Both the position numbers and the translations under genes were made by a program. From contig CAJLHL010000016.1 in NCBI GenBank assembly GCA_905206455.1, positions 1 through 31,078 on the forward strand: DNA of 31,078 nt. Direction: 5' to 3'. Origin of the DNA: an uncultured Eubacteriales bacterium. Lineage in GTDB: Bacteria > Bacillota > Clostridia > Peptostreptococcales > Anaerovoracaceae. This document shows, piece after piece, positions 1-7,617 of the stretch. Each line of letters opens with the position of its first letter. The stretch's first letter is position 1. Under the pieces are notes generated by a model. It saw only the letters and a list, made by a program, of their open reading frames with translations. It did no database searches and was not told the DNA's origin.

Positions 1-84
1 GTGCCGCTCCGTTACGGCGCGCCGAAAAGCGCGGATTCCTATCTGAATTATTTTCTTCCGATCCGTCCGGCGGACAGACCGTAG
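1..84 (+). CDS. possible 3' end of a plus-strand gene entering from the left
   Basis: Frame 1 is open from the window edge for 27 codons and stops at TAG (82-84). The residues (including Y-G-A-P-K and Y-L-N-Y-F-L-P) look protein-like but are too few to identify. It would converge with the aldolase gene on the minus strand. It could equally be a chance open frame at the edge; the sequence to the left would settle this. Confidence 0.25.
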   Translation: MPLRYGAPKSADSYLNYFLPIRPADRP

Positions 85-150
85 CGGGAAACTGCGCAGA
101 GCTCCGCTGCAAATATATCATTGCCGGCTTCCGCACCGGACAACCCGTTT

Positions 151-1074
151 TTATTTTCTCCAGCCCAAAACATCGGTAATCTTATGAGAAACCATTTTCC
201 GTATCGCGTCTCTCGCAGGCCCCAGATATTTTCTCGGATCAAAATCAGCAGGATGCTCTTTCAGATAACGGCGGATTTCCGCAGTCATAGCAAGCCGCAG
301 ATCTGTATCGATATTGACCTTGCAGACGCCGTATTGCGTCGCCGTGCGGATCATTTCCTCCGGAACGCCCTGCGCTCCCGGGATTTCGCCGCCGTACTCA
401 TTACAGCGAGCCACGAATTCAGGAAGAACGGTAGACGCCCCGTGAAGTACCAGCGGCGTACCCGGAATCAGCCTATGAATTTCCTGCAGTCTCTCAAAAT
501 CGAGATATGGCTCGCCCTTAAATTTATACGCCCCGTGGCTTGTTCCGATAGCGATGGCCAGAGAATCCACGCCGGTACGCTCCACGAACTCCGCAGCCTC
601 TTCCGGATCTGTAAAGGTCGCGGAGCGGGCGTCAACTTTAATATCGTCCTCCACTCCCGCCAGCTTGCCTAATTCCGCTTCTACTACCACACCGTGAGCG
701 TGAGCATACTCCGTCACCTGTTTTGTCAGGGCGATATTCTCCTCAAAATCGTGCTTTGAACCGTCGATCATAACAGAGGTAAAACCGCTGTCAACGCAGC
801 TCTTGCAGATCTCAAAATCCTCTCCGTGATCCAGATGAAGCGCGATATCGAGACCGGTATCGAGAATCGCCGCTTCTACCAGTTTCATAAGATACGCAGG
901 TTTCGCATATTTTCTCGCGCCTGCCGAAACCTGAAGAATCAGCGGCGCTGCTTCTTCCTTTGCCGCGTCCACGATCCCCTGGATAATCTCCATATTGTTT
1001 ACATTAAACGCCCCGACCGCGTAATCCGCATTGAGAGCCTTCTCGAACATTTCTTTCGTCGTAACGAGTGCCAT
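151..1074 (-). CDS. fba: class II fructose-1,6-bisphosphate aldolase
   Basis: Cytosolic glycolytic and gluconeogenic enzyme that reversibly cleaves fructose-1,6-bisphosphate to glyceraldehyde-3-phosphate and dihydroxyacetone phosphate. The 307 residues match the family length. Visible are the metal-binding H-L-D-H-G motif (His80, Asp82, His83), a G-T-S-H-G segment near residue 180 and the phosphate-binding V-L-H-G-A-S-T segment near 211, all typical of zinc-dependent class II enzymes. The ATG is preceded by AGGAGG at a normal distance, so this start is secure. The gene stands alone, divergent from rdgB, with a good sigma-A promoter about 90 bases upstream. A tagatose-bisphosphate aldolase is the main alternative, but FBP aldolase is more likely. 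Confidence 0.95.
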   Translation of the reverse strand: MALVTTKEMFEKALNADYAVGAFNVNNMEIIQGIVDAAKEEAAPLILQVSAGARKYAKPAYLMKLVEAAILDTGLDIALHLDHGEDFEICKSCVDSGFTSVMIDGSKHDFEENIALTKQVTEYAHAHGVVVEAELGKLAGVEDDIKVDARSATFTDPEEAAEFVERTGVDSLAIAIGTSHGAYKFKGEPYLDFERLQEIHRLIPGTPLVLHGASTVLPEFVARCNEYGGEIPGAQGVPEEMIRTATQYGVCKVNIDTDLRLAMTAEIRRYLKEHPADFDPRKYLGPARDAIRKMVSHKITDVLGWRK

Positions 1075-1163
1075 AAGATAAACCTCCTAAATAACAGGTA
1101 TGACAATACTCACTTCAGGAACTGATGATTATAGTAAAACGCATAACTTTCTGTTCCGTCATA

Positions 1164-1192
1164 ATTTTACTACATCGGGGCAGATCTGTAAA
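1164..1192 (-). promoter_or_regulatory. sigma-A-type promoter for fba
   Basis: On the minus strand TTTACA (1187-1192) and TAAAAT (1164-1169) are separated by exactly 17 bases, one mismatch from consensus in each box. Transcription would start near 1157, giving an approximately 80-base leader. A second TATAAT (1128-1133) lies closer to the gene but lacks a good -35 box. Confidence 0.55.
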
Positions 1193-1213
1193 TAATGGCG
1201 CCTTCGTGTTTTC

Positions 1214-1242
1214 TTGCCTGTCGGCGGCAAAACTGGTAAAAT
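1214..1242 (+). promoter_or_regulatory. extended -10 promoter for rdgB-yihY
   Basis: TTGCCT (1214-1219), a 17-base spacer, then TAAAAT (1237-1242) preceded by TGG, an extended -10 element. It is back to back with the fba promoter, so the 304-base gene-free stretch 1075-1378 is a divergent promoter region. The remaining 130 bases up to rdgB can fold: CAGC/GCTG closes a hairpin at 1262-1291, and ATCCGAAT (1292-1299) pairs with ATTCGGAT (1324-1331). I recognise no known riboswitch there. Confidence 0.45.
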
Positions 1243-1378
1243 AAAAAAATATATTAATTTTCAGCGCATCGCCTCAGGAAACCTGCGGCTGATCCGAATC
1301 CCGATATATCATTTTTGCAGACAATTCGGATAGCAAATCCGCGCTCCGTTAAAAATATCGTTTACAGAGGTTTTTCAT

Positions 1379-1993
1379 ATGAACAAGAATTTTAAAGATA
1401 CCACGATTGTAGCCGCTACGGGCAATCGCCACAAAATTATCGAAATCGAATCGATTACAAAACTCTTCGGCATGAAAGTGATCGCGAAAGGGGAAACCGC
1501 CGCTGCGGCTCTCGAAGTGGAGGAGACAGGTACCACTTTCGAGGAAAATTCAAAGATCAAAGCAGAGGAAATCATGAAAGTTACCGGCATGCCTGCTATC
1601 GCAGACGATTCCGGACTGATGGTCGAAGCTCTCGGCGGCGCGCCGGGAGTATACTCCGCCAGATTTGCCGGAGAACATGCTACCGACGAGGAAAACAACG
1701 AAAAATTGATGTCGCTGATGGAGGAAATTCCCGACGGCAGAAGGCAGGCGAAATTCGTATCGGTGATCACGCTGATGTACCCCGACGGCAGAATCCTGAC
1801 GGCACGCGGCGAATGTCCGGGTACGATCGGACGCGTTCCGGAAGGTACAAACGGTTTCGGCTACGATCCCCTTTTCCTTCCGGAAGGATATTCCGTCACC
1901 TACGCGCAGCTGACAGCGGAGGAAAAAAACCGGATCAGTCACCGCGCCAAGGCCCTGGAAATTTTGAGACGCCGGCTGGAATCGGAGGAATGA
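1379..1993 (+). CDS. rdgB: XTP/dITP pyrophosphatase (RdgB/HAM1 family)
   Basis: House-cleaning enzyme that hydrolyses non-canonical purine triphosphates (XTP, dITP, ITP) to monophosphates, keeping deaminated bases out of DNA and RNA. The 204 residues match the family. Motifs are T-G-N-R-H-K at 14-19 (usually T-x-N-x-x-K), F-E-E-N-S-x-x-K near 54-61, D-D-S-G at 76-79, G-Y-D-P-L-F at 161-166 and S-H-R-A-K-A at 187-192. The ATG follows AGAGG at a normal distance. It is the first gene of a two-gene plus-strand unit: its stop is four bases before the TTG start of the membrane protein, whose Shine-Dalgarno sequence lies in the last rdgB codons. Confidence 0.95.
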   Translation: MNKNFKDTTIVAATGNRHKIIEIESITKLFGMKVIAKGETAAAALEVEETGTTFEENSKIKAEEIMKVTGMPAIADDSGLMVEALGGAPGVYSARFAGEHATDEENNEKLMSLMEEIPDGRRQAKFVSVITLMYPDGRILTARGECPGTIGRVPEGTNGFGYDPLFLPEGYSVTYAQLTAEEKNRISHRAKALEILRRRLESEE

Positions 1994-1997
1994 CGAT

Positions 1998-2834
1998 TTG
2001 GGCAGAAAATTATTTTATAAATCCATGTCGCTGATCAAGCGTCTTCAGGATCCGTATTATCAGGGCGCCGCTGCGGAGATGGGATTTTACTTCATATTTT
2101 CTATCGTGCCGATCATCACGATACTGACGCAGATTCTGGGCTATGCGGGAGTGACGGGAATATTTTCCGAGCTGCTGGATACCGCTTTCGCAAACAACAG
2201 TTTTATCTCATCTTTTCTGCGCTCCTTTGAAAACACGCTGTCCGGAGGAATCAATTTCGTCTTTATCATCGGCGCGCTGTGGGCTTCATCGAAAATCGAA
2301 TTTTCTCTGATCCGTATCTCCAATTACACCTATAAAATCGACAACGGAAATCAGATCACCGGTTACTTTAAAGTGCGTTTCCGTGCGGTTCTCACCGTAG
2401 CTTTACTGATTCTTCTGATCTTTGTCAGCCTTTTGGTACTGGTATACGGGAACTCCATCACCGCGCTGCTGTCAGAGACGCTAAGCGAATATCTGAACAT
2501 CGATTTTCACATCGACAAGGTTTATATGCTGCTGCGCTGGCCGATTATTTTTGTCATATATTTCCTGTTTATTGCAGTGAATTACTCGATCCTCCCCAGC
2601 CGTAAGATTCCTCTGCGCCATACGCTGCCGGGCAGTCTCTTCGCTTCCGTCGGAATCATCATATCGAGCCTGGGATATCAGATCTATTTCTCATATTTTT
2701 CCAACCTCAACCTGATCTATGGAAGCCTGGCCGCCCTTATCGCTTTGCTTCTCTGGTTCTACTGGCTGAGTTACATCCTGCTGGTGGGACTCGTACTCAA
2801 CGCGGTTTGGTTCGACGAGGATACCTCTCTATGA
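1998..2834 (+). CDS. YihY/BrkB family integral membrane protein
   Basis: A 278-residue, six-helix-type inner membrane protein of the YihY (formerly BrkB, 'ribonuclease BN-like') family. Its biochemical role is unsettled; the old RNase BN assignment has been withdrawn. The family hallmark near residues 21-45 (Y-Y-Q-G-A-A-A-E-M-G-F-Y followed by a hydrophobic stretch) is present, and hydrophobic segments fill the rest, ending with a short charged tail. I prefer the TTG at 1998 because GGAGG (1984-1988) sits nine bases upstream; the ATG at 2025 has no such site and would remove nine residues. It is co-transcribed with rdgB and ends before a strong bidirectional terminator. Confidence 0.88.
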   Translation: MGRKLFYKSMSLIKRLQDPYYQGAAAEMGFYFIFSIVPIITILTQILGYAGVTGIFSELLDTAFANNSFISSFLRSFENTLSGGINFVFIIGALWASSKIEFSLIRISNYTYKIDNGNQITGYFKVRFRAVLTVALLILLIFVSLLVLVYGNSITALLSETLSEYLNIDFHIDKVYMLLRWPIIFVIYFLFIAVNYSILPSRKIPLRHTLPGSLFASVGIIISSLGYQIYFSYFSNLNLIYGSLAALIALLLWFYWLSYILLVGLVLNAVWFDEDTSL

Positions 2835-2875
2835 CAAAGAGAAGAACTGCGGACGCAAAAACAGCTCGTCCGTTT

Positions 2876-2907
2876 CCGGGCCGTTCTCCTGCAGGAGAAC
2901 GGCCCGG
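2876..2907. repeat. perfect 32-bp palindrome
   Basis: CCGGGCCGTTCTCCTG is followed immediately by its exact reverse complement with no spacer. A smaller hairpin (CGGACG 2850-2855 with CGTCCG 2867-2872) lies just upstream. It sits after yihY and before the intrinsic terminator. It could be an extra termination or mRNA-protecting hairpin, or a dyad binding site. Confidence 0.7.
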
Positions 2908-2925
2908 CTCTGCGAATTGCAGAAA

Positions 2926-2978
2926 AGAAGGCCCGTAAGGGAAAGATCCTGTGATCTTCCCCTTACGGGCCCTTTCTT
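2926..2978. terminator. bidirectional intrinsic terminator between yihY and the antiporter gene
   Basis: A 19-base stem (2930-2948 with 2953-2971, one mismatch) encloses a CTGT loop. It is followed by TTTCTT on the plus strand and by CTTCTTTTCT on the minus strand. It serves rdgB-yihY from the left and the convergent antiporter gene from the right. Confidence 0.85.
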
Positions 2979-3039
2979 ACACGGAATTTTTCAATTTTTC
3001 ATCTGCTTCGCCGCTGAGCCGCAGACACGGCATCCTCCC

Positions 3040-4491
3040 CTACAGGAAGAAGACGATCGTATCAATGATAAATACGGGAATCAGAATACCGAAAGACCAC
3101 GCCATATAGCCGAAGAAACTCGGCATCTTGATGCGGTTCTCCTCTGCGATGGATTTTACCATAAAGTTCGGCGCATTTCCGATATATGTATTGGCCCCCA
3201 TAAACACCGCGCCGGCAGAGATCGCCTCCAGCATAAGCTGAGAAACCGAACCGACTGTGGTTTCAATCCCGGCCTGACCGAGAGCGCCGGCTGTCTGCAG
3301 AAACACCAGATAGGTCGGCGTATTGTCCAGGAAGGAGGACAACAGGCCTGTGCACCAGAACATCTGCCAAGGCTGATCGAGACCCAGCTGACCGCCGTGC
3401 ACCTTCAGAAGAGCCAGAGCCGGAATCATCGTAATAAAAATACCGATGAATAGCTTTGCCACTTCTTCGATCGGCGCATAGCTGAATTCGTTCAGTTCTC
3501 TCGTAGACTTTTTCGTCGTCTTGAGAGACAGGAAGCAGGCCAGAAGAATCAGAACGATCTCTACGATTACCGCATAAGGGAATACAACCGCGTCATAAAC
3601 GTGGATACCCGCTCCGTCAGCGAAGAAATCAAACATCTGAGGAAGTACGCCGCTGGCGACCACGCCCAGAATGATCATAGCGATGAAGATGAGATTGTGC
3701 GCGCCCTCGATCCGGATCGGTTCTTTTGTGTCATTTCCGATCATATCCTGCGGCGATCTGCCCGCAGCGATTTCCTTCTTATAAAACTTTCTGTCGATAA
3801 AAATAAAAATACCGAATACAAGAACCAGATTTAAGAGCAGAATCGGCAGCAGATGGAACGTCCACGTAAACGGCACGCCTCTCTGGAACCCCATAAAGAG
3901 CGGAGGATCACCAAGCGGCGTAAGGCATCCGCCCATATTCGCCACGAGGAAAATGAAAAATACGATGACGTGCACTTTCTTTTCTCTCCACGCATTTGCC
4001 CGGATCAGAGGACGGATCAGAAGCATCGCCGCCCCGGTGGTTCCGATCCAGCTGGCCAGTACCGTACCGATCAGCAGAAGAATCGCATTTACTTTCGTCG
4101 TTCCCACCAGAGTGCCTTTCAAAGCGATACCCCCGGCAACCACAAAAAGCCCCAGAAGCAGAACGATAAACGGAACGTAATCGAGGAGCACCGATTCGAG
4201 GAATCGGTACAGAGCCTCCCCCGGACCATAAGCGACGGCAAACGGGATGATAAATACCGCAGACCATGCGAGAGCTACTTTCAGCATGTTGTGCTCCCAC
4301 CACTCCGGTTTTACCAGCGGAATGACAGCGATCGACAGCAGCATGCCCGCAAAGGGGATGATACTCCAGATCGGCAGAGCTGCGCTGACGGCATCATGAG
4401 CGGCGTGGGCATCCGTACTTGCAAATACGGCCGGAGCGCTCAGAAGAAACAGGCTGAGAGCGCTGAGAAGTGTTTTCATAATCTTTTTCAT
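3040..4491 (-). CDS. nhaD: NhaD-type sodium:proton antiporter
   Basis: Predicted Na+/H+ antiporter of the ion-transporter (ArsB/NhaD) superfamily, exporting sodium across the cytoplasmic membrane. The 483-residue protein begins with a Lys-rich start and a hydrophobic stretch ending A-V-F-A, resembling a cleavable signal peptide, followed by about 11-12 hydrophobic helices. Family segments L-T-P-L-G-D-P-P-L-F (190-199) and S-S-F-L-D-N-T-P-T-Y (385-394) are conserved. I chose the ATG at 4491: AAGGG lies ten bases upstream, whereas the in-frame GTG at 4509 would overlap that ribosome site. A sigma-A promoter and stem-loop precede it. Ion specificity (Na+ or Li+) is inferred from the family. Confidence 0.88.
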   Translation of the reverse strand: MKKIMKTLLSALSLFLLSAPAVFASTDAHAAHDAVSAALPIWSIIPFAGMLLSIAVIPLVKPEWWEHNMLKVALAWSAVFIIPFAVAYGPGEALYRFLESVLLDYVPFIVLLLGLFVVAGGIALKGTLVGTTKVNAILLLIGTVLASWIGTTGAAMLLIRPLIRANAWREKKVHVIVFFIFLVANMGGCLTPLGDPPLFMGFQRGVPFTWTFHLLPILLLNLVLVFGIFIFIDRKFYKKEIAAGRSPQDMIGNDTKEPIRIEGAHNLIFIAMIILGVVASGVLPQMFDFFADGAGIHVYDAVVFPYAVIVEIVLILLACFLSLKTTKKSTRELNEFSYAPIEEVAKLFIGIFITMIPALALLKVHGGQLGLDQPWQMFWCTGLLSSFLDNTPTYLVFLQTAGALGQAGIETTVGSVSQLMLEAISAGAVFMGANTYIGNAPNFMVKSIAEENRIKMPSFFGYMAWSFGILIPVFIIDTIVFFL

Positions 4492-4542
4492 AAAACTACA
4501 CCCTTCCACAAAAAACTAAAGATAAGACCATAAATATGACGA

Positions 4543-4572
4543 AAGGACAGCAATCTGTCTGAAACTGTCCTT
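4543..4572 (-). other. stem-loop in the nhaD leader
   Basis: AAGGACAG and CTGTCCTT form a perfect 8-bp stem with a 14-base loop in the 5' untranslated region of nhaD, a few bases after the predicted transcription start. A short T run follows on the minus strand. Function unknown; it may be a leader structure or a 5' stabilising hairpin. Confidence 0.5.
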
Positions 4573-4583
4573 GCGTAATTACT

Positions 4584-4611
4584 ATTTTATAACATTTTTG
4601 TACGGTGTCAA
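4584..4611 (-). promoter_or_regulatory. sigma-A promoter for nhaD
   Basis: Minus-strand TTGACA (4606-4611), a 16-base spacer and TAAAAT (4584-4589). The -35 box is consensus. The predicted transcript starts near 4577, about 85 bases before the ATG. Confidence 0.65.
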
Positions 4612-4696
4612 TGCGTTGAATCATCGATACTTTTTTAACTAAATTATAACTTTTCCGGCCGACTGCACCGGACAGCCCCCTGCAAACCGATCCGGC

Positions 4697-5323
4697 TTAT
4701 GCCTGCGCCATCTTTTTCAGCACTTCCACATCCAGACCTGTGATACCGGCGATAAACGGCAGATCCAATTGGATTTTCTGCTTGATCTGCATATAGATGG
4801 AAAGTCCCTGTTCCTGTGTGATAATACCGTTTTCCAGACAGAAATTAATGTAGCACGCCGCGTCCTCCACCGGGCCGCTGCCTACATCCAACGCCTCCTC
4901 CGGATCCAGACCGGATATAATATCGTTGACGAGATCGCAAAGAGCCAAACGAACCAGACTTGCACGGACATAATCTTCCGGTTCACGCGCTTTGAAAGCA
5001 AACTCGTTTTTCTCCACCTGATAGACGGGAATTCCGGTAAACTCAGCGACCTCTTCCGCCGCTACCGGCATGTGATTTTTTCCGTCAAACCATTTTTCTT
5101 TTTCCTCCGGGGTAATAATTTGCGCCACCGTACAAAAATGCACCGCTTTCTCATATTTGTTCTGATCCACTTCCGGACTCCGCCCCATGGACGGATCGAC
5201 TTCCGGCATATTCCGGTAGTCGCAGAGAGCCTTGCGAAAGAGCTGATCGACGTTAACATACTTTACGACGGTCTTATAATTGCTGTTTTTTCTCGTTTTT
5301 TTCCTGATATTTTTTCCTGACAT
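4697..5323 (-). CDS. hypothetical protein with an internal duplication and HTH-like units
   Basis: I do not recognise this 208-residue protein. It has a Lys/Arg-rich N-terminus (residues 1-21) and no membrane segment or signal peptide. Residues 60-105 and 158-205 look like two copies of one unit: each has F-C then I-I-T followed by Glu/Gln residues, and ends in a T-G-(I/L)-x-V-x-x-(V/L)-x-K segment resembling the turn and recognition helix of a helix-turn-helix. A DNA- or RNA-binding or adaptor role is possible but is inference. The ATG has AGGAG ten bases upstream. It lies 101 bases downstream of the aminotransferase gene on the same strand and may be co-transcribed with it. Confidence 0.8.
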   Translation of the reverse strand: MSGKNIRKKTRKNSNYKTVVKYVNVDQLFRKALCDYRNMPEVDPSMGRSPEVDQNKYEKAVHFCTVAQIITPEEKEKWFDGKNHMPVAAEEVAEFTGIPVYQVEKNEFAFKAREPEDYVRASLVRLALCDLVNDIISGLDPEEALDVGSGPVEDAACYINFCLENGIITQEQGLSIYMQIKQKIQLDLPFIAGITGLDVEVLKKMAQA

Positions 5324-5355
5324 ACTATATTACTCCTGTCGTTTTCCGTCAAACT

Positions 5356-5382
5356 GCGGCGCTGCTTCGGGCGGTGCGCCGC
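5356..5382 (-). other. GC-rich stem-loop between aminotransferase and hypothetical gene
   Basis: GCGGCGC (5356-5362) and GCGCCGC (5376-5382) form a perfect 7-bp stem with a 13-base loop. On the minus strand it is followed only by AGTTTG, so it is a weak terminator candidate that could lower expression of the downstream hypothetical gene. Confidence 0.35.
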
Positions 5383-5424
5383 GTCGCGACCTGATACCGC
5401 ATTTTCAGAACGCCGAACCGGACT

Positions 5425-6669
5425 TTAACCGTTCACACGTTTTATCGCCGCAGCGATTTTCGCCGGAACCATACGGCATGCGGTTTCACTGATAGCGGAG
5501 ATCGCAATTCGAATTCCTCCGCCGATAGCGATGGCGAAAATTCTGTCTTTTTGAAGTTCTTCGTTGACAGCGTTATCGTTATCACACGGAATCGTAACAA
5601 AAAAACCGGCATTAAACGGACAGGTGGTCAGTCCCGCTTCCTCTGCAGCCTCCTTAAACGCTCTGCATCTCCGTGACAGCAGATCTTCATATTCTTTTCT
5701 TTCCTCGAACACCTTCTGTAAAAGCTGCGGATCTCTGAAGACTTTTGCGATAGCGGCCTGTCCCGCTCTCGCTGTATTCGACCAGGACGCTCTGCTGGAA
5801 AAAGACGCGACTCGTTTAAATTCCGCAGCGATTTCCGGATTCTGCGTGATGCATAACATCGCGCCGGTACGGAGACCATAAAAAGTGAAGCCCTTTGAAG
5901 CGCTGAACCCCACCACAGTCAGAATATTGTCCGGCATATGGCCGAACTTGGGAAGAAACTGTCTCGCTTTATCGGAATCTCCGGCGAAATCGATATAGGC
6001 GATGTCCAGGAAAAATGTGATTTTTTTTCCTGAAACGGCGCATTCTTTCAAAACTCTGATGATTTCATCCCAGGTTTCGTCGGAAGGAGTATAACCTGTC
6101 GGATTATGTGCCGGCGCATTAAACAGAATCACGATACTGTCTTGTTCTGTCAGAACAGACTGAATATGCTCGCGAAAAGACGCCAGGTTGAAATCGTTTT
6201 TTTCGTCAAACATCTGATACGTCTCGACGCTGCGTCCGATCTCCGATGCGATGACCTGGTACGGACTCCAGTGCCAGTTTGAGGTCAGAATCTTATCTCC
6301 GGGCCTGGAATAATTGGAAATCACATTTCGGATAGAACCTGTGCCGCCCGGCGTTGCGCAGGCTTCGATACTGCCCTGCGGTATATAATCTCCAAAAACC
6401 ACATCCTTTATGACATCGAGATATTCCGGCGTACCGGCGATAGGCGCGTATTCCGCAAATTCTTGGGGCGTCATACTTTTCAGCACGTCCACCATGGAGG
6501 ACAGCACGATGAGTTTTCCGTCGTCGTCGAGAAGCGCTCCGATCGTCGCATTGACAATATTTTCTCTGCCGTACTCGTCCGCGGCCTTTTTCGCCAGCTG
6601 GCTGATGCTGAAAATCTTGTCCCTGCCTGTAATCTCTCGTCCGTTGCCCTCCGCAAAAATATAATCCAT
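5425..6669 (-). CDS. PLP-dependent aminotransferase, class I/II (aspartate/aromatic type)
   Basis: Cytosolic fold-type I aminotransferase of 414 residues from the chosen start. It carries N-P-T-G (189-192), the Asp and Tyr that contact the cofactor (Asp222, Tyr225), S-A-S-K with the PLP-binding Lys259, Arg267 in the following phosphate-binding segment, and the C-terminal substrate-carboxylate Arg387 in G-G-I-R-I-A. The combination fits aspartate or aromatic amino acid aminotransferases; the exact substrate cannot be read from sequence. Start choice: the ATG at 6669 has AGAGGTG seven bases upstream, while the ATG at 6690 has none. It could supply the last step of Phe/Tyr synthesis for the aro genes in this window, but that link is inference. 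Confidence 0.88.
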   Translation of the reverse strand: MDYIFAEGNGREITGRDKIFSISQLAKKAADEYGRENIVNATIGALLDDDGKLIVLSSMVDVLKSMTPQEFAEYAPIAGTPEYLDVIKDVVFGDYIPQGSIEACATPGGTGSIRNVISNYSRPGDKILTSNWHWSPYQVIASEIGRSVETYQMFDEKNDFNLASFREHIQSVLTEQDSIVILFNAPAHNPTGYTPSDETWDEIIRVLKECAVSGKKITFFLDIAYIDFAGDSDKARQFLPKFGHMPDNILTVVGFSASKGFTFYGLRTGAMLCITQNPEIAAEFKRVASFSSRASWSNTARAGQAAIAKVFRDPQLLQKVFEERKEYEDLLSRRCRAFKEAAEEAGLTTCPFNAGFFVTIPCDNDNAVNEELQKDRIFAIAIGGGIRIAISAISETACRMVPAKIAAAIKRVNG

Positions 6670-6714
6670 TTGAATGCACCTCTGTTTCATCTGAGTTAAA
6701 AAATTACATACGAT

Positions 6715-6743
6715 ATTATATTATTTTGCATTTTCTTTATCAA
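6715..6743 (-). promoter_or_regulatory. sigma-A promoter for the aminotransferase gene
   Basis: TTGATA (6738-6743), a 17-base spacer and TATAAT (6715-6720) on the minus strand, one mismatch from consensus overall. It lies in an AT-rich stretch about 45 bases before the ATG. Confidence 0.7.
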
Positions 6744-6805
6744 GGCGAAAAAAGTATTTTGATTTCAATAATGAAAATTCGAATAGAAAAGCCTCGGCTT
6801 TTATC

Positions 6806-6834
6806 GTATGTTTGATCTGTATCGAGGCAAGAAT
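6806..6834 (+). promoter_or_regulatory. sigma-F-type (forespore) promoter for the spoIIQ-like gene
   Basis: GTATG (6806-6810), a 15-base spacer, then GGCAAGAAT (6826-6834). This fits the known forespore consensus GYATA-N15-GGnnAnAnT with one mismatch. The predicted start near 6841 leaves a very short leader holding the GGAGGTGG ribosome site (6841-6848). The match supports early forespore expression, as known for Bacillus spoIIQ. Confidence 0.6.
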
Positions 6835-6854
6835 AAGGATGGAGGTGGTACGAA

Positions 6855-7538
6855 TTGAATAATCAGAACGACAAAAACGGCAGCTTCTTTAAATCAGCTG
6901 CATCTTTAAAAATCATTATCAGTCTTCTGGCCCTGTGCCTGATGGGCGGTCTGATGATCTATGCGGTTACGAGAGCCGTGGAAAACACATCTATGACCGA
7001 TACTTCCTACGAAGATATCGACGGTTCCTATCCGCCGGATACCAGCGTTTCCGCGGAGATTCCCATTACGGACAGTCTCGAAAACCCGGATACATCCGGC
7101 AGCCAGGAAAACGCCGGGGACGGCCAGTCGGGTTCTGCCGAAATTATGCCTGTTCAGGGCGAGATCATCAAACCATACAGCGGAGACAGTCTTCTCTACT
7201 CCGAGACACTGGATCAGTATATCTGCCATAAGGCCATTGACATTCAGGCGCCTGCCGGCAGTCCGGTCTGCGCTGTGATGGCGGGCACGGTTACAGAAGT
7301 AGGAAAAGACGACCGCTACGGTTCCTATGTCCTGATCTCTCACGGAAACGGTCTGGAAAGCCGCTACTGCAGCCTTGGAGATATTAAGGCTGCGGAAGGC
7401 GATGTGGTAAAAAAGGGCGATACCATCGGCGGTGTCGGTGAAGACGCGCTCTTTGAGAAAGCAGAAGGCACACATCTGCACTTTGAAGTCACAAAGGACG
7501 GAGAACTCACCAACCCTGATGTAATCACACAGCAGTAA
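6855..7538 (+). CDS. spoIIQ: SpoIIQ-like membrane-anchored M23 (LytM) domain protein
   Basis: Forespore-side component of the sporulation channel that interacts with SpoIIIAH across the intermembrane space, by homology. The 227-residue protein has one N-terminal membrane segment (about 18-41), an acidic Ser/Asp/Pro-rich linker (45-100) and a LytM/M23 domain (103-225). Zinc-ligand positions His125 and Asp129 (H-K-A-I-D) and H-L-H (207-209) are present. The usual histidine of the Y-x-H-L motif is serine (Y-C-S-L, Ser173), so peptidase activity may be impaired. The TTG start is supported by GGAGGTGG six bases upstream. The sigma-F promoter and the facing spoIIID gene support the assignment over a general M23 peptidase. 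Confidence 0.85.
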   Translation: MNNQNDKNGSFFKSAASLKIIISLLALCLMGGLMIYAVTRAVENTSMTDTSYEDIDGSYPPDTSVSAEIPITDSLENPDTSGSQENAGDGQSGSAEIMPVQGEIIKPYSGDSLLYSETLDQYICHKAIDIQAPAGSPVCAVMAGTVTEVGKDDRYGSYVLISHGNGLESRYCSLGDIKAAEGDVVKKGDTIGGVGEDALFEKAEGTHLHFEVTKDGELTNPDVITQQ

Positions 7539-7585
7539 GTCTCTATTCCATGACGCGGTCTTTCTCAGAAGAAAAATTGTAAAGA

Positions 7586-7617
7586 GGAATGTCCTCCCAT
7601 CAGGACATTCCTTTTTT
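7586..7617 (+). terminator. intrinsic terminator of spoIIQ overlapping the spoIIID stop
   Basis: GGAATGTCCT (7586-7595) pairs perfectly with AGGACATTCC (7602-7611), followed by TTTTTT. The 3' arm lies inside the last codons of the convergent spoIIID gene, and that gene's stop (7600-7602) falls in the loop and the first base of the arm, so one sequence does two jobs. Confidence 0.9.

Noticed and set aside
1075..1378. Riboswitch in the fba-rdgB intergenic region
   Set aside because: Hairpins can be drawn upstream of rdgB, but no known conserved riboswitch core is recognisable.
4492..4509. GTG at 4509 as the antiporter start
   Set aside because: It lies within the sequence that serves as ribosome site for the ATG at 4491, and the added residues would precede a normal signal-like N-terminus.
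3853..4533. 226-codon plus-strand frame antisense to the antiporter gene
   Set aside because: Charged, repetitive composition that mirrors the hydrophobic codons of the transporter on the other strand; no ribosome site.
5318..5350. TTGACG-17-TATAGT directly before the ATG of the 208-residue hypothetical gene
   Set aside because: A start of transcription from it would fall inside the first codons, while AGGAG in the spacer is clearly the ribosome site; more likely a chance promoter match.
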